A DNA stretch of 64,000 nt from Choanephora cucurbitarum (GCA_025331435.1 JAIWNI010000011.1:394764-458763); one strand, 5' to 3'. Numbered from the stretch's first letter, positions 1 through 10,825 are shown. Translations and numbers: made by a program. The notes: generated from the letters alone by a model not told the origin.

Positions 1-1059
1 TGACTTGCTTTTATGCTATAGATGTTACCAATGACATGCAAGAGTTGAACACCATGGTTTTCTTGTTTGAGCTCTTGAGCCTCTTGCTCGACTGATTTCA
101 CAAAATGATCTTCATCTACCAACTTGATCTTCTCTAGCCTTTGGATCAGTTTCTCACTTAATGCCTCAATACGCTTTTCTCTAACAACAGCACGTTCCTG
201 TTCTGCTTCAGCTCTCTGTGTCTCTCGTTCTGCCTGCTCTTCAGGCGATAATTCCTGTCCTTCTTCTGTTGCTGTTTCCATTGCATCCTTCATATCCTTT
301 CCAATTGCAATTTCACCAATAATATCTACAAAACGGTCTCCACCATAAGATTGTCTAAAGAATTCTTCAGGATCAACTGTTCATTTACACAAAAAAGGGA
401 TTCAGTATTTCATTTGAGTTTAGCAACCCCCCCCTTGTGTACTTACCAAATCCATCTTCAGGCTTCACATCTTTTTGATCGCCCAGTTCATTGTAACGCT
501 TTCTTAATTTAGGATCAGAAAGAATTTGATATGCTTCAGAGATTTGTTTAAACTAAGGTAATGAACAGAGGATGTGAATCATGTATTCGTATCGTTTCTA
601 TTCCCTGTCTTTTGCCTTAGTTTTTACCTTTTCTCCTGCAGCAGGGTCATTTTGATTTTTATCAGGATGGTATCGAATAGCCAATTTACGATATGCTTTC
701 TTGATAGCATCTTGATCTGCTGTCACTTCAACACCGAGCAAATCATAGTATTCTGTTGATAATGGCTTTTGATCTAACAATTCATGAACTCATAGTCCTC
801 TTGCCTAGCTATCTTGTTTCTTACCTGTTCCTCTCTTTCTAGATGCCTTGGGCTTGTCAGCAGTAGAACTTTTGTTATCCTTATGACTATTGGGGTCTAT
901 TACTGTATAGGTCTCTGTTTGGTTACAGGACCAACACTTGACTGAGACTGTTTGACCCACAGGCTGACCTTCAGGCAAAAACTCGATAGGAGTAATACAT
1001 TTTTTACATGAAGTCTTAATATAAGGTTCTGGTTTTCGTGACTCAAATATCTTGGTCAT
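1..1059 (-). CDS. J-domain co-chaperone with N-terminal zinc ribbon (3' end outside window)
   Basis: A Hsp40-type partner that would stimulate Hsp70 ATPase. Exons read 1059-825, 773-628, 552-447 and 376-1, joined by three GT-AG introns of 51, 75 and 70 nt; the reading frame stays open through each and runs off the left edge. The first exon carries CKKC and CWSC about 20 residues apart, a zinc-ribbon-like pair. A J domain follows, with the HPD motif in RYHPDKNQ and a typical helix III/IV ([18 protein letters not shown]). The last visible part is a charged, Glu/Arg-rich helical segment, as in the CAJ1/DJP1 group with a DnaJ-X C-terminus. The zinc ribbon in front of the J domain is unusual for that group. 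Assignment to the DnaJ-X subgroup is inference because the C-terminus is missing. Confidence 0.88.
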
Positions 1060-1759
1060 AATGATATATGTATATGTAAGAAGAAAGAAAAAAAATCAAA
1101 GTATCGCACTTTGAAAAAAAAAACTGTCGTATGTTTTTTATACTTATACAAAAATATCGTGAAGGGTGGGACCTGTAATAAAACGAAAAATTATTTTTGT
1201 TTTCTTGAAATTATGAAGAATGGCAGGGAGTTAACGAAGGCTGATATGAATCAGGATGTTATCTAATACATTGCTTCTTCATCCTCAAAAAAATTAACGA
1301 GTATATAAAACTAAGATCTAGTACGTGTTCTAAGATAATACACACGAACTTTTAGAGTGTTCTTTTTTGAGAGATAGAATCGTCGTGGAGTACATACTAT
1401 GAAGATAAAGGAATATGAAAGCTGACCGATGAAGCGGCGCCTGTCTGAATATCATTCCTATCGATATTGCTTTAAGTTGAATAACCCAGGCCTTGAAGTA
1501 TTGTTTTCATTCACCATGTTTTTTTTATGTTCGCTCTCAATACGAAGATGTTAAGCTAATCTTTTAAGTTTGTATGCGTATTGAAGAGATATTTATTTAT
1601 AATAAATAATATACTACTAGCGTAAAAGTAATACAGATGAGTATAAGTTAAGAAAGCCCAAACAAGGAAAATAAAAATCGTACAGTTTTGACATTGTCGA
1701 TGGGAATGATACCAGATTGTTCTTTTTGCAGCTGATCAATTATCAGCGCTTGTTTTCTT
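1060..1759. other. upstream spacer, no gene recognised
   Basis: AT-rich sequence upstream of the J-protein start. I see poly-T/poly-A runs and scattered stops in all frames, and no coding or RNA feature I can support. Confidence 0.4.
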
Positions 1760-2921
1760 AGCATTATAATCAGTTTTGAAACAAGTTCAAAGACCTTCAT
1801 CCATTTGATTCGTTCATCGTAATGGACGAAGCAGCATTCTTGATGCTACTAATGTTTTCAGGATCAAGAACTGTAATCGTAATACAGATGGATTGGATGG
1901 TAGAAGACAATAGACTTGATGCCGTTGCGAAGCTGGCGTCTGAATAGCGTCTTAGAATGGTCTCAAGGGCGCAGATAGAACCATGTACGTTTTTCAGAGT
2001 GTGATCTCTGCTGTGTTTGAGGTCTTCATAGTTTTTTTTTTCCAGACGATGCTTTCATTACAATTATATCAGATCTTCCTTCCCTATATCCCAAACCATT
2101 CACATACCTCACAGGGCCATGCTTCCAGGCCGGCTGTTGTCTCAGAGAACAACTCGAGATTTTTCTCACTCCACTCAAATCCCACAAGACCAGTTTGATC
2201 CCCAATTGATTGAAAAATGGGTATAATCTTGTCAATCCAGAAGGTTCACTCATGCTTCGGTTCAAATAGTTGTGATCGATTGCATTTTTCTGCAAAGTCA
2301 GTTAAGGTAAATTGAATAATTTAAGATTATCTGATCCTCTTTCATGTCTGCGTGTATTGACTGACTCCATAAGTACTTAGGTAGAGAGGTTCTAGGTTTT
2401 TCCAAAGCACTCTTTAGCAAATCAAAGTCACTTTTAAGAAATTTCAAAGATGCCAACGAGGCTTGTGCAGTCAAATTCTCTTCCAATCTAAGTTTGAGGT
2501 TACTACTCATATTACGGTTTTAACCTGCAGAAATTGTCACCAAATGTTGCAAGATTTTGATCGTTTCTACCGCCAATTTTGGTTAATGTGGAGTATAGAG
2601 ATTATCAGCCATCACTGTGAATGAAATGATGCTTCGTGTAGTGGGGACAGATATATTATCAACACAAGTTTTTTTTTGGTGATTCTCTGGTTCAACCTCA
2701 CTGCGATTTCTCTTACTACTATAGTGCTGGGCTTCGATGTGTTTCTTAAGGTCTCCTTTTATTTCTGAGCTATGAAGACAAGAGGAACAAGCAAGATGTA
2801 GCTTAACATTTGGATGATTCGGCTTTTGAGAAATGTACATAATTTCATTTGTATCCTTATGTTTCATTCTGACGTCGCGGCTAGGCATTGTTCTTAATCT
2901 AACTTTCATATAACAGTTCAA
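1760..2921 (-). pseudogene. degenerate hypothetical gene with a C2H2 finger
   Basis: Three open segments follow one another on the minus strand (2921-2583, 2510-2298, 2295-2026), with a further open stretch to about 1760. The first two are in the same frame but separated by stops, and the third is shifted with no GT-AG pair that would join it. The first segment has a C-x2-C-x12-H-x4-H pattern (CSSC ... HIEAQH) typical of one C2H2 zinc finger. I do not recognise the family. The mix of protein-like composition and in-frame stops suggests a decayed gene, perhaps of transposon origin; an unrecognised multi-exon gene is the alternative. Confidence 0.3.
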
Positions 2922-2949
2922 TCTTCATAGGATCCATCATCTTGGCTTC

Positions 2950-3697
2950 TATTTAATTTTTGGCTTCAATCCTTTTAAACTTTGCTCATACGCACTGCTG
3001 CTTTCGTATTACCGTGACTCCAGTGCCATATCCGCTTGTGCTATTTACCTTAATGTACTCATTAATAGATGACTTGCTTCACTCTAAAATTCCTATCTAC
3101 TACTGACTCTTGTAACACTGTTATCGTCTCTTTGTATCAACATAACAAACTTGTATTGCAACTTGACTCTACTACTCAGATGTAAGATATATTGCCAAAC
3201 TGATGGACGCATGTGAAGACTCATTTGGGTGCAAAGCCTAAGAATCTCTCAAGCATCGTTGAGAAAGGTGAAGAAACTTGGCCCCAAGCTGTGAATTATA
3301 TTCCGTTTTGTGCGTTTGTTTGTTTGGTGATGGTTTTCGTCAAGATGGAGTTCAAACCACTTGTTTCAAGAACAAGATGTACTCATCAATGGTAAAAAGA
3401 CGTGTCAACAAGGTCTATAAGCTTTAAGAGAAAGCCAAAAGAAAACTCTTGCTGACCGGAGGCACCAAAACCATGGCGTTTTATACGCCGTAAATTCGAA
3501 TCGAAGCCCAGCAGTTCATAAGAAAATTGAATTGAGTTGAGTCAAGAGCCATAAGGGTTCATGGTAATTTGTGAACGACGCGTACATACCATCAGATCTG
3601 TCTTCTCAATTAACAAACATATTGCCTACTATTGTTATCAAATTTGTTGTTGATGTCACTGTCTAAGGAAGATCACTACGCAAACAGAAACGTTGGG
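2950..3697. other. spacer, no gene recognised
   Basis: Up to the target-site duplication of the LTR element I see no gene. A 60-residue open frame at 3213-3395 on the plus strand resembles nothing I know. Confidence 0.4.
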
Positions 3698-3702
3698 AGA
3701 AT

Positions 3703-3941
3703 TGTAAGATTTGTGGGAAGGATTTGTTTCAAAATTCAGAGAAAAATAAGGGAGGAGGGTTTATGACACAGCACACTCGTATTAAAATAGATCTCGTAAG
3801 ACTTATAGAGAGTGATAATTTACGTAGTTTTAGTAAAGAGACCTGTAAAGGCTCAAGGACTTCGTAATGAACTGTTAAAGGTTTATTTAATTGGGTCTAA
3901 CTGTTTGAGTGAAGTAACTTATTTACGATCTAGCGCGGTAA
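3703..3941 (-). repeat. truncated 3' LTR
   Basis: About 239 bp matching the first 239 bp (plus orientation) of the right LTR with one visible difference (T/A near 3714). It ends at 3941 against the reverse-transcriptase coding sequence. The remaining 368 bp of the LTR is absent. Confidence 0.93.
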
Positions 3942-5779
3942 GGGGTAAGCATCTTTTTTTGTCTTGGCATTTAGGGTACGGTAATCTATGACTAATCGAT
4001 AACCACCATCCTTTTTCTTGATCATCAATATAGGAGAGACCCAACTAGTGTTAGAGGGTTCAATAACACCCATCTTACAATATTTATCGAGTTCTTCTTT
4101 TAATTGGAGGCTTTCTTCTGGTGATAAGCGATATGGTCTATGGCGGATAGGAACTTCGTCTTCGGTAATAATTTGATGACATATGAGATCAGTTCGGCCT
4201 AATTTATCATCATTCCAATCAAAAATGTGCTGATATTTTGCAATTAGGTGATGTAGGCGATCTTTTATCCCTTCTGAATGAACTTCTACATTGATTTTTG
4301 ATTTCTGGTCCTCAGTTAAGATTTCGCCTTCCTTACGATCCGTGGAACCAGTAAGGGATAGAAACACTTCTTTAGTGATGGTTTTGGGACGATAATATTG
4401 CATATCTTCTATTTCAGATATTGTAGCCAATGTAGAAAGGGGCGGCAAAGAGATAGGTTCATATCCGTGGTTTTCTAGGGTAATTCTACATTTTTCCTGA
4501 TGAGGGTCTAAGACGTAGTTGGACAAAGATAGTTTATTTTCAAATTGGGATTCAAGCTCAATCAACTGGGATTGAGTACAACGATTTATATTCAATGTAA
4601 TGGGTACAGTAGATTTTGCAGGTATGATCATAGCGGGCCCAGGCTTGATCTTGATGCTTTGATTGGACTGGTCCAGGTGGAATCGATGTTCTTCTTTGGT
4701 GGTTAGACAATGGAAGTCCTCCTTCAACACGTGGGAGGATTGACTAGTATTCGCATCTGTTCTTGTAGCCTCGAATGGTTCACTGTTGTATGATTCGGGG
4801 TGTGTTCTTTCGTCTTGCTCATTATCCATTTCCTCTTCAGATTCAATATCATCCTCTTCATATTCAGGCTGTAAATATTTCAGGAGTGATTGTCCGGGGT
4901 AAACCGTATCTGGAGATTCAGTTTGTAGTGTGAAGGTGATGGGAATGGAAGAGGTTTTTCCTCGGTAGGTTACCATTAAGTGAGAAAGATTGTAGCTGAC
5001 GGTGGCCTTGCTTTTCTTGAACCAATTATTACCAATAACTAGGTCATAAGAAGGGTTTGGTAACACTTCCATGTTGATTGGGATGATGAGAGAGCCAATC
5101 TGGATGGGTACATCGTAAACTACACCGAGAGAAGCGTAATCTGCCCCGTTTCCCACTGTAAACACAACACTCGAAGGGGCGTCAATTTGATAACCTAAGC
5201 GCTTTATCAATGTGTCGGAAATAATGCTTCGACTTGCGCCTCCATCTAAAAGAGCGAGAATTTCGTGTTCCCCGATTCGTAGAGTGCAATGAGTAGAGGT
5301 TACATCTTCATCTTCAAGGTTGTTACTAGTAAGAGTGTTGAAGGCGTTCATTGTATCCTTTCCAATGATGTTAAATTGTCGAACGTTTCGGCGATTGAAA
5401 TTGGGCTTCAATGAAGGCACAATGGTGAATAATTGATCGTAGGTCATCCCAGTTTGTTTATTCTTGATATCTTCATAGACGTCATATCCAGATTCAGCGA
5501 TCCGTTCTTTCAACGTTCTTGTTCGTTTGGGTTTGAGAGGGGAGGTCGTAATGTCTTTGTTGGAATCTACAGCCATAGGCGACTGAGAAGGTAGGGTTTG
5601 TGAGGAAGGTAAATCGGTTGCTTGGTCAGCTTTGTCATTTTGTTTCGTTTTTTTGTTAGGGTTGTATGGGACAAATTTATCATTGGTTGCTTCTTTGCGC
5701 TTAGCGGCCAGAAAGGGGTCCTTAGGTATTTCTGGAGGGGGGTAGGTCGACTGCCTAAGATCAGGCGACCCACTTAGTT
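3930..5779 (-). pseudogene. retrotransposon pol, truncated inside reverse transcriptase
   Basis: This frame is -1 relative to gag and is open without a break from the slippery site to a stop in the LTR. The first ATG is at 5576, so access by frameshifting from gag is more likely than independent initiation. An aspartic-protease segment (LALLDGGASRSIISD) is followed by a long acidic linker and the start of a gypsy-type reverse transcriptase (GVIEPSNTSWVSPILMIKKK, then DYRTLNAKTKKDAYPLPR). The frame stops right after PLPR, where RT normally continues to the palm motifs. The catalytic YxDD box, RNase H and integrase are lacking. The protease has DGG where DSG or DTG is usual. The product cannot replicate the element by itself. 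Confidence 0.9.
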
Positions 5780-5783
5780 TTTT
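5742..5783 (-). promoter_or_regulatory. gag/pol -1 programmed frameshift signal
   Basis: On the minus strand the last gag codons are TCA AAA AAC TAA. The heptamer A-AAA-AAC (5783-5777) is in the gag zero frame and fits X-XXY-YYZ exactly; the gag stop follows at once. A -1 slip leads into the open pol frame. Three bases after the heptamer begins a possible stem: GTGGGTC (5773-5767) pairs with GACCTAC (5748-5742), and inside it GCCT (5766-5763) pairs with AGGC (5756-5753) around a 6-base loop, with a 4-base bulge. Heptamer plus nearby structure is the classic retroelement -1 frameshift arrangement. Confidence 0.8.
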
Positions 5784-7057
5784 GATTGTTGTTCATAGTT
5801 GCGGTGGTCATCAGAAGGACGATTATTAAAAGCAACTTGATTAGAAGGAGATCTCTGGGATTCTTGATAATTGTCTTGCGGGTTATAGGAGTAACGATAA
5901 TCTTCTTTATAACCTTGATGTTGGTTTTGATATCTCTGATCTTGATTTCGATATCTTTGGTCTTGATTTTGATGTCGTTGATCTTGATTTTGGTATCTCT
6001 GATTTTGATTTTGGTACCTTTGATTTTGATATCCTTGTTCTTGATTGTGATATGGGTAACGCTGATTGGATGGCCTCTGATTTTGGTAAGTAGATTCTTG
6101 ATAGTTGGAGGAATATCGGTTGGAGTAGTTGTTATTGCGGTCGTTGTATCGGCGGTTTCCTTTGTACTCATTGTTTCGTTGACGATATTGTTGTTGATTA
6201 AATTGAGTGTTTTGTTCTACAAGAGCCTTGGTGGTAGCAGCTTCAATCAATTCAACCAACTTAGTCATTGAAAAGGCGGGTTCGTCCTTAACAACCAGGG
6301 GTTGTAAGGAGTGTGCCGGAGGATTTGTGACAGAGGAGTATAACTCTCCAGGCTGTTCGTCTTGTCGTCCATGGAATAAAGGAATACGAGGGGCCTGATT
6401 GAAGTCCTCATAGAATCGACTAGCGGTGATGAACCGACCAGCTTGTTTAGAAGCATGATTTATCTGGTATGCAAGCCAATATCCTTGAGCTATATGAACA
6501 ACATCTTCGTGAGTGCGTGCTCCAGAAACTAAGCAGTGTTGTTGTATCTCTGGAAGAAGGCCGTGTTTGAATCGAGAAGAGATCACTTGTTTATCGGTGA
6601 TACCAGCTACATTAGCGGCTTCTTGAATACGGTGTAGAAAGTTTTGAGGGGATTCGTATTCGAGTTGGGAGATCCCGTGAAAAGCATCCTGACGATACTC
6701 TTTCATTTCATCAGTATCGTATTTTTGTTTGAGAATTCCAATGGCTTTAGCATAGGTTAAATCAGCTTGGGTTTGAATTTTTGCTTCAAAATCTTGTCTC
6801 GCTACGCCAGTTAACATGGCTTTGAGTGTCGCTATCTTAAGGTTATCATCGGTAATATTCTTCAGACCGAAATAGTCTTCCAAACTTCGAGCAAAATGTT
6901 GGAAGTCTTCTCCATCATATCCATGGAATTCAAATAGCTTCTTATTAGCGGTATAAACATCAGTAACCGTGATAGGAGTAGGAGTTTTGGAGGTAGCCAA
7001 CACAGTGTGTCCGATAGGTACAATAGATGACCTTCTTCTTGAAAGAGGGAATTCCAT
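5774..7057 (-). CDS. retrotransposon Gag
   Basis: An intact 427-residue frame starting with ATG about 76 nt downstream of the 5' LTR. The N-terminal half has the look of a gypsy capsid domain (FHGYDGEDFQHFARSLEDYF; LKAMLTGVARQDFEAK; FLHRIQEAANVAGI). From about residue 290 the chain is rich in Gln, Asn, Tyr and Arg with imperfect repeats of the type RYQNQDQ. I see no CCHC zinc knuckle, so nucleic acid may be bound by the basic, Gln/Asn-rich tail instead (inference). The reading frame ends at the frameshift signal. An intact gag beside a broken pol means particles could form only with pol supplied in trans. Confidence 0.9.
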   Translation of the reverse strand: MEFPLSRRRSSIVPIGHTVLATSKTPTPITVTDVYTANKKLFEFHGYDGEDFQHFARSLEDYFGLKNITDDNLKIATLKAMLTGVARQDFEAKIQTQADLTYAKAIGILKQKYDTDEMKEYRQDAFHGISQLEYESPQNFLHRIQEAANVAGITDKQVISSRFKHGLLPEIQQHCLVSGARTHEDVVHIAQGYWLAYQINHASKQAGRFITASRFYEDFNQAPRIPLFHGRQDEQPGELYSSVTNPPAHSLQPLVVKDEPAFSMTKLVELIEAATTKALVEQNTQFNQQQYRQRNNEYKGNRRYNDRNNNYSNRYSSNYQESTYQNQRPSNQRYPYHNQEQGYQNQRYQNQNQRYQNQDQRHQNQDQRYRNQDQRYQNQHQGYKEDYRYSYNPQDNYQESQRSPSNQVAFNNRPSDDHRNYEQQSKN

Positions 7058-7112
7058 TTTGTTCGCAAGAGAATGAATTTTAGTGAAAGAAGAGGTTTAT
7101 GTGTAAAGAAGC

Positions 7113-7130
7113 CCCCTGTAATGAGCACCA
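7113..7130 (-). other. tRNA primer-binding site
   Basis: Two bases inside the 5' LTR the minus strand reads TGGTGCTCATTACAGGGG. The TGG complements a tRNA CCA end and the position is the standard one for first-strand priming. I cannot name the tRNA by eye. Confidence 0.7.
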
Positions 7131-7132
7131 AG

Positions 7133-7739
7133 TGTAAGATTTGAGGGAAGGATTTGTTTCAAAATTCAGAGAAAAATAAGGGAGGAGGGTTTATGACACA
7201 GCACACTCGTATTAAAATAGATCTCGTAAGACTTATAGAGAGTGATAATTTACGTAGTTTTAGTAAAGAGACCTGTAAAGGCTCAAGGACTTCGTAATGA
7301 ACTGTTAAAGGTTTATTTAATTGGGTCTAACTGTTTGAGTGAAGTAACTTATTTACGATCTAGCGCGGTAAAGTTACAAGGAACAGAAGAAATTGTTATC
7401 ACTTAAGAACTGGAGGGTTCAAAGATAATCAAGATGTTTTTAGACGTTTTTATTTAGTGGGTCACTCGACTTTAGTTAACGAATATAACTTATATTTCGA
7501 AGAGTCGAACAAACAGATGCTTAGTTAAAATAACTTCAAGGAATCGATCAGATAGGTAGAGTTATTAAAGGTATCTCTTTGATAGTGAAAATAATGTATC
7601 TAAACAACTTCGGGCAGACAGTTGTATTCAGAAAGGTCAATTTTTAAAATCAAAGGGTAAGATAAAGTTGTTTATTGAAATATCATTTTTGGGGTTATTT
7701 ATACGAATAATGTTTTTCAAGTCACACTGGGGTGTTACA
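7133..7739 (-). repeat. complete 5' LTR
   Basis: A 607-bp LTR bounded by TGTAAG and GTTACA in plus orientation. It should hold the element's promoter. Its first 239 bp (plus orientation) recur at 3703-3941. Confidence 0.9.
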
Positions 7740-7743
7740 GAAT

Positions 7744-8712
7744 GCAACTTTCAGATCTCAACCACTGTAACATTAAGGTCAACATTAAGAAAACCTTTCT
7801 TCAAGAGGCTTAAGCTTATTTCATTTTATATTGTACTGACGCTACCCAAACACACTAAACTATTCGTTTGTGACATTAATATCACTTTCGTGGCTATTCA
7901 ACTTTCATACAAGGCTTGCTAATACTCTTTTACTCTTCCAAATATAGTAATTTTTTTGTCACAATATTTTTTTATTTTTTTCTTCATTTCCTAAGGCTTA
8001 TTTACTACTCCGTATAAAACGCCAAAAAAACAGCTGAGTTTCAAAGCAGAATTAATTCAAGCGCTAGATCTGTCAAGCAGTAGAAGACTTCTAAAAGGCT
8101 AAATCCTGATGGTAAAGACCTATTATCTATCTAAAAATTGCTCTCAATGATCAACAAAAAGGCGCATCTGAATCCTCACTGTACCTTTATATTTAAAAGA
8201 AGCTAGACATCATTTCAGCTAGTAGGACGAAGGTTAAAAACCATATCACGCTAAAGAAGTGCCCAATTATGGAATATATAAGGATCTACATTTTGTTATA
8301 AGAAAGAAGTCCTAATTGACCCTATACACCCAATAAGTATACCTAGATCTTAAATAACGCTCAATCCAAAGAAGTCCAGTATTGCTATTAAACAGAAGAA
8401 GCACGCCATCGTTCTAAAAAGGCTTCGAAAAACATGCTGACTCATATACTACAGAATTCATTAACTCTACTCGTCGCCATTATCCCTTTGTCCGTCTATA
8501 TGGCCTTTTTCATCGGATTACAAAGCGTTATTTTAAAAACTTAAAGCAGTAGAAAAAAACATGTCTGGTGCACATTTTGGATGTGCGTCATACAAGAATT
8601 CGGCTATGTATGGGGCCTAAATACACATCCCATTTGCTGTGGTGTAATAAGAATAGCATGAAATGTCAAATTGTACATGGTTTATTAATATTATTCTACT
8701 TTTTTTCTTTTC
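7744..8712. other. spacer, no gene recognised
   Basis: Between the retroelement and the Rrb1-type gene I see only AT-rich sequence with short frames. An 84-residue frame overlaps the LTR edge (7668-7922) and looks accidental. On the minus strand AATAAA-like sequence near 8683 may serve Rrb1 3' processing. Confidence 0.4.
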
Positions 8713-10420
8713 TTAAATACTGATAGTCTTGAAAATGTTTAAGCCAGTACTAGCTGTACTGATAACACAGCCAGGTATTTGTCTATGGAAATGTAATTCC
8801 TTGATATCTTCTTGGCCTTGGTGGACAAACAAAAGTTGAGGAGGAACCTCAACACCACTGTCAGTTAAACGACCTTCTTGTTCTGTATCAGGCTCGACTG
8901 ACAAATCCCACAAAGTCAATTGGTTATCTGCACCAGACACAGCCAATACAGATTCTTCAGTAGGGTGCCATTCAATCGATGTGATAGGACCGTTGTGCCA
9001 CTTGAAAGTAGCCACAGGTGTAGGCTGAGAAGCACCTCCCTTGAAGGTACGTAAATCCCAAACACTAAAGATACCATCATCATGACCACTGGCCAGCAGA
9101 TAAGAGGCCTTCTTGTTCCAAGTGATAACATTGACGTCTGACTGAGATGCATGAATACCAACAGCTGAACGTTTCTTATTACGTGTATCCCAAATCTTAA
9201 CTGTCTGATCTGAAGAACAAGATGCAAACACGTTGTTTTCAGTAGGCGACCATTGTAAATCTTCAACTGATGACTTGTGTTCTCTAAAAGCAACATTGTC
9301 TGTGCTGATACCAGTGGGAGTGACTGTTGTATGGAAGATGCGGCCGGCATTATCACCTGTCAATAGACTAAGATGGGGGAATTAGATCACAATAGGCAAC
9401 TACTGAAAAAGACAACTTACCGTCCAGCATCAAGGTAAGACCAATCCATAGCATAACCTTCTTCACGTCCATGATTATTGATGTTGTAAACAGGCTTTTG
9501 GTTCATCTGAGAAGCTGTACCGGCTACCTCCAAGCTCTGAACTGCAGATGTTAAATCCCAAATGTGTACTTTGCCTGTTTCAGCCCAGGTGGCAGCAATC
9601 TGTCTTTCTTGTTGTTGAGGCATGACTCGGATACGATTCACACAACCAACATGAGGAATGGATCTGTATTCTAATACTGGGTCTTCATCTAAAGCATCTG
9701 GGTCATCTTCGTCATCAGAGTCTATCAAAAAGCAATTAGCATTTACTAGATATAATATATCTTTTTACAGCATCACTTTACCATCTTGTTGAGTTTTGTG
9801 TAAAGAGGACATCTTCATAACTAACACTTCATTATTACGGTCACCGGGAAGTGAAGTACCAGCAGCAACATAGGCAGTTGCAGGATACTTTTTTTTTAAA
9901 ATAACATTCGATATTAGAATCCAAGCTGATCATAGAAACTCAAAGACTTACATTCTTTCTTTCTTCACCCAACTTGTCTTCCAATACATCGAAACTCAAG
10001 AAAGGAAGGCGTACATCAAGATTATGAAGCATTACATAAACAGAAGGATCGGCTTCCAATACTTCGCCTTCAGCCAATGGTTGACCGGGCAAATAGAGTT
10101 TTAAATCTTTCTCTGCTTCTTCCTCATCCTCTTCTTCATTCATATCAACATCCATGCCTGATTGAAGCTTGATAAGCTTATGTCGTAAAATTCTCGCCTC
10201 CCCTTTTTTCTCTTGTGTGTGTCTTACCGTCTTCATTCTCGTTCTCTTCAGGTTCAGCACTTTCAACGATCTCTTCGTCTTCCATTTCGTCTTCCCAAGC
10301 GTCTTCAAAGTCACCCATCTCATTCTTATCTTCATTCATGTGTCTTGAGGCTCCATTTCCGTAAGCAGTAGACTTGGCTTGGTCTCTTAATTCGGCTTGA
10401 TCAGCTTGACGCTTAGACAT
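8713..10420 (-). CDS. RRB1: WD40 ribosome-assembly factor Rrb1/GRWD1
   Basis: A nuclear chaperone; in yeast Rrb1 escorts ribosomal protein L3 during 60S assembly. Exons: 10420-10228, 10157-9952, 9887-9782, 9721-9421, 9367-8713, joined by four GT-AG introns of 60-70 nt; total 486 residues, close to the usual family length. The start MSKRQADQAELRDQ is followed by a long acidic stretch (FEDAWEDEMEDEEIVE) and the histone-binding/CAF1C-like region (LPGQPLAEGEVLEADPSVY, LPFLSFDVLED). WD repeats fill the second half, with clear WD dipeptides (VHIWDLTS, TVKIWDTR, FSVWDLRT, QLTLWDLS). The C-terminus (TGLNIFKTISI) matches the family ending. All exon junctions keep frame. Confidence 0.93.
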
Positions 10421-10825
10421 AATATTGTTTGATAGTTTAAAACAGAGAAAAAAAAAGGATTTAAAAAAAATTAAGACTGTCAATGTGAATTTGAGCGGTA
10501 TTGATATTACAAGCCACAAAATGATGCCTATGATTGGATATGCTTTGAGTCTCATCTTTTCTAAATAGTAACTATGGTCACATATGCTTTTCTCAATGTT
10601 AGAAAATATCGATTTATTGTTCAATATCTTATAGAGTGCGTATATGTTATTCGTATAGCAACACATTGATAGAAGAAGAAAACTGATAGTTGAGATGTTT
10701 ATATAGGAATTGATGAGGCTAAGTATGAGATAAAGAAAAATAGACGTGTTTATATTTACAAAGGCAATAAAAGAGGATAAATAAGTTGGTATCATAAAAA
10801 CATAAAGAAGCAATGCCATTCAAGC

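Larger units (their letters stand above)
3703..7739 (-). mobile_element. Ty3/gypsy-type LTR retrotransposon, internally deleted
   Basis: The element lies on the minus strand. Its outer ends are TGTAAG at 3703 and GTTACA at 7739, so the LTR is TG...CA with short inverted ends. It is flanked by GAAT on both sides (3699-3702 and 7740-7743; AGAAT if the terminal A is counted), a 4-5 bp target-site duplication. Order in transcription direction: complete 5' LTR, primer-binding site, gag, a gag/pol frameshift signal, protease, first part of reverse transcriptase, then directly the end of the 3' LTR. The rest of reverse transcriptase, RNase H, integrase, polypurine tract and start of the 3' LTR are missing, so it is non-autonomous. 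The two LTR copies differ by one base in about 239, so insertion is recent. Confidence 0.93.

Noticed and set aside
3475..8026. Inverted 12-base match GGCGTTTTATAC on both sides of the LTR element, suggesting an older nested element
   Set aside because: A 12-base inverted match is expected by chance many times in 64 kb, and the similarity does not extend.
10178..10819. 213-codon minus-strand frame overlapping the start of the Rrb1 gene
   Set aside because: Its N-terminal part is hydrophobic translated spacer; it merely runs into the real ATG at 10420.
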